Of a DNA stretch of 6,319 nt, positions 4,939 through 6,319 are shown piece by piece (position 1 is the stretch's first letter; each line of letters begins with the position of its first letter). The translations under genes and the position numbers were made by a program. This DNA is from Limnohabitans sp. Lineage in GTDB: Bacteria; Planctomycetota; Phycisphaerae; Phycisphaerales; SM1A02. The stretch lies in contig JASGCF010000200.1 of assembly GCA_030054275.1 (NCBI GenBank), forward strand, positions 1 to 6,319, in the 5' to 3' direction. The notes under the pieces are model-generated. The model saw nothing but the letters and a program-made list of their open reading frames with translations. It ran no database searches and was not told where the DNA came from.

Positions 4939-6319
4939 AAGCCGTAGGGCCTGAATTTCTCGAGAATGCCCAACTCCTCTGAGTGCAGAATGCCACGGTT
5001 TGTGCCGAGGCGACTTGCTGCAGGAGAATCGATGAGCGAACTCGAATCTGCTGGCGAAATTTGGAAGAGCACTTTCCAGTCGAATTCCCGCATCGCGGCG
5101 CGATCAAAGGCCCGCTGCAACGAAGCGAGCGTGTCACACACGACAAGGGTATGTACGCCAGTGACTGGGCCGTCGCGCACAATGCCAGCAAGCAACTTGT
5201 CTGCAGACGGAGGCGCGTCGCTTGCACCAAACGAGAAATCATCTTCATTTCGGCGCAACATGCGGTACCGCTGTAGGTGATGCACCAAGATGAAGCGTCG
5301 CGAGCGGCCGGATTCATCTGCGCGCTCGACGACATCCGCTGCGATCTCGGCAAGCTTTGCTTCAACCTCGCGATAGGCCACAAAGTTCGCTGTGATCCCG
5401 CGATCTCGCGCGAATCGTTCGAGTGCGCCATGCTCTGGTGCGTCCGCCGGGACTCCGTCAAAGACATCGATGATTGCGCCAGGAGTCTCGGCTGCGATCG
5501 AAGCAAGCATTGCTGCAGCCGTCGCGACCGACTGATCATCGCGAGGGCTGATTGCAGCCACATTCGCGCCCGCTGCGCGCGCGAGTCGCGCGCATGTTGG
5601 ATCTTTGATCGCGACAGCTTCGCCAACCCAGACACGCACATTTCCGCGAGGATCTGATGCGAGATGTCTCTTGATTCCAGGATGAAGTGACATCGGTGCG
5701 CGGGCGTCACCTTCGAAGACAATCCGTGGGAGTTTGTCGAAGCGCCCCTTTGCGTTCGACTCGACGCGGTCAAGCCAATCGTCTCGTCGCTCATCGGGCA
5801 AGTACGCAACTTGAAATGGAGAATTGCCCTCGATGCGACCACCGGCGTCGTTGTAAATCGCCTCACCTGGACGCGATAGGAGGCGCGCCGCAAGATTTTC
5901 ATCAGAGAGAATGAGTTGCGAATCGGCCTCACTGCATTGCAACGCAATACGCACGCCCATTTGACCCATCGTGCTGCGCGCGAGAGAGTACGCACCGCCG
6001 AGCGTCTGTGAACCAAGCAGCGCGTGCATTCCGAACGCGCGGCCCTGTCGCACCAGTCGATCAAGCAGCATCGACGCGCCTTGTGACACACGATCGTCGT
6101 CGAGAAAGAACTCTTGAAACTCGTCGATCACAAGCAAAATGCGGGGCATGCGCGTCTCGGGTCGCGCTGCACGGAAACTCGCGATGTCCTGTACACCTGC
6201 GTCTCGGAAAAGTTCACCACGACGCGAGAGTTCAGCATCGAGCCCCTCAAGCACCGAAAGCCCGAATTCACGATCAGATTCGATCGCAACCGCGCGGGCA
6301 TGAGGAAGTGCGTGTTCCG
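4935..6319 (-). CDS. FtsK/SpoIIIE-type ATPase, C-terminal part (5' end outside window)
   Basis: The frame is open to the right edge: codons before the GTG at 6252-6254 read in frame without a stop and still look like the family, so this is a truncated gene rather than one starting at 6254. The visible 460 residues begin just before the Walker B of an FtsK/SpoIIIE motor domain (ILLVIDE, 60-66), followed by LLGSQTL (100-106), the usual sensor region; Walker A must lie upstream. A second ATPase-like module starts near 228 (VWVGEAVAIKDPT). Where a P-loop is expected it has GANVAAISP (250-258) without GK, and at its Walker B place FILVHHLQRY (342-351) without DE, so it is probably not catalytic. 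The end, VLFQIS...IDSPAASRLG...LEKFRPYGF, matches a group I recall as annotated only 'FtsK/SpoIIIE domain-containing protein'. No gamma winged helix follows, so it is unlikely to be the XerCD-activating FtsK. Substrate unknown; a multi-domain EccC-like secretion motor is an alternative. Confidence 0.85.
   Translation of the reverse strand, partial: EHALPHARAVAIESDREFGLSVLEGLDAELSRRGELFRDAGVQDIASFRAARPETRMPRILLVIDEFQEFFLDDDRVSQGASMLLDRLVRQGRAFGMHALLGSQTLGGAYSLARSTMGQMGVRIALQCSEADSQLILSDENLAARLLSRPGEAIYNDAGGRIEGNSPFQVAYLPDERRDDWLDRVESNAKGRFDKLPRIVFEGDARAPMSLHPGIKRHLASDPRGNVRVWVGEAVAIKDPTCARLARAAGANVAAISPRDDQSVATAAAMLASIAAETPGAIIDVFDGVPADAPEHGALERFARDRGITANFVAYREVEAKLAEIAADVVERADESGRSRRFILVHHLQRYRMLRRNEDDFSFGASDAPPSADKLLAGIVRDGPVTGVHTLVVCDTLASLQRAFDRAAMREFDWKVLFQISPADSSSLIDSPAASRLGTNRGILHSEELGILEKFRPYGF
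4947..4971. other. Palindrome just past the hrpA stop
   Basis: The perfect 10-bp palindrome TTCTCGAGAA (4957-4966) is flanked by GGGC (4947-4950) and GCCC (4968-4971), which can close an imperfect hairpin with a 4-base bulge. It lies inside the last codons of the FtsK-like gene and 9 to 33 bases downstream of the hrpA stop. No T-run follows on either strand, so it is not a standard Rho-independent terminator, though it might slow polymerase where the two genes converge. Confidence 0.3.

Noticed and set aside
5277..5657. A 126-residue plus-strand frame within the FtsK-like gene
   Set aside because: It is antisense to conserved family sequence, Cys/Arg-rich and shows no domain.
1..6319. CRISPR array, insertion sequence or defence system
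   Set aside because: I saw no regularly spaced repeats, no transposase or nuclease motifs, and both long genes belong to recognisable helicase and ATPase families.

Overview
The window holds two ordinary-looking long protein genes facing each other tail to tail, and one tRNA gene with some repeat-rich non-coding DNA at the left end. The DNA is moderately GC-rich. Start codons look like GTG without a clear Shine-Dalgarno sequence. The right-hand gene belongs to an FtsK/SpoIIIE-type protein group that I associate from memory mainly with Planctomycetota and relatives. I therefore lean towards a planctomycete-like (perhaps Phycisphaerae) chromosome, but this is a weak inference that a database search would have to confirm.

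Left end (1-711): positions 1-286 have no gene I can defend. A complete tRNA-Val(UAC) lies at 287-360 on the minus strand with no encoded CCA, and a plausible sigma70-like promoter sits just upstream of it. The 351 bases between the tRNA and the helicase frame hold overlapping small hairpins, a 10-bp direct repeat, a 7-bp inverted repeat and, at about 586-610, a second copy of only the 5' part of the tRNA (acceptor strand plus D arm). This looks like a relic of a second tRNA gene.

Middle (712-4938, plus strand): a full-length HrpA-type DEAH-box RNA helicase. All helicase motifs are intact and the long C-terminal DUF3418 region typical of HrpA is present.

Right end (4935-6319, minus strand): the C-terminal 460 residues of a large FtsK/SpoIIIE-type ATPase whose N-terminus lies beyond the window. 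The visible part has the Walker B half of one active motor domain, followed by a second ATPase-like domain without recognisable catalytic residues. It ends without the winged-helix gamma domain of true FtsK. Its stop codon overlaps the hrpA stop codon by four bases (TTAG), so the two genes have no spacer in which to terminate.

The genes do not form an operon and nothing shows that they work together: HrpA acts in RNA/ribosome metabolism and the FtsK-like protein is a putative motor ATPase of unknown substrate. I found no CRISPR array, transposase, toxin-antitoxin pair or defence island. The points most worth following up are the unusual FtsK-like C-terminus, the partial tRNA copy and the overlapping convergent stops.
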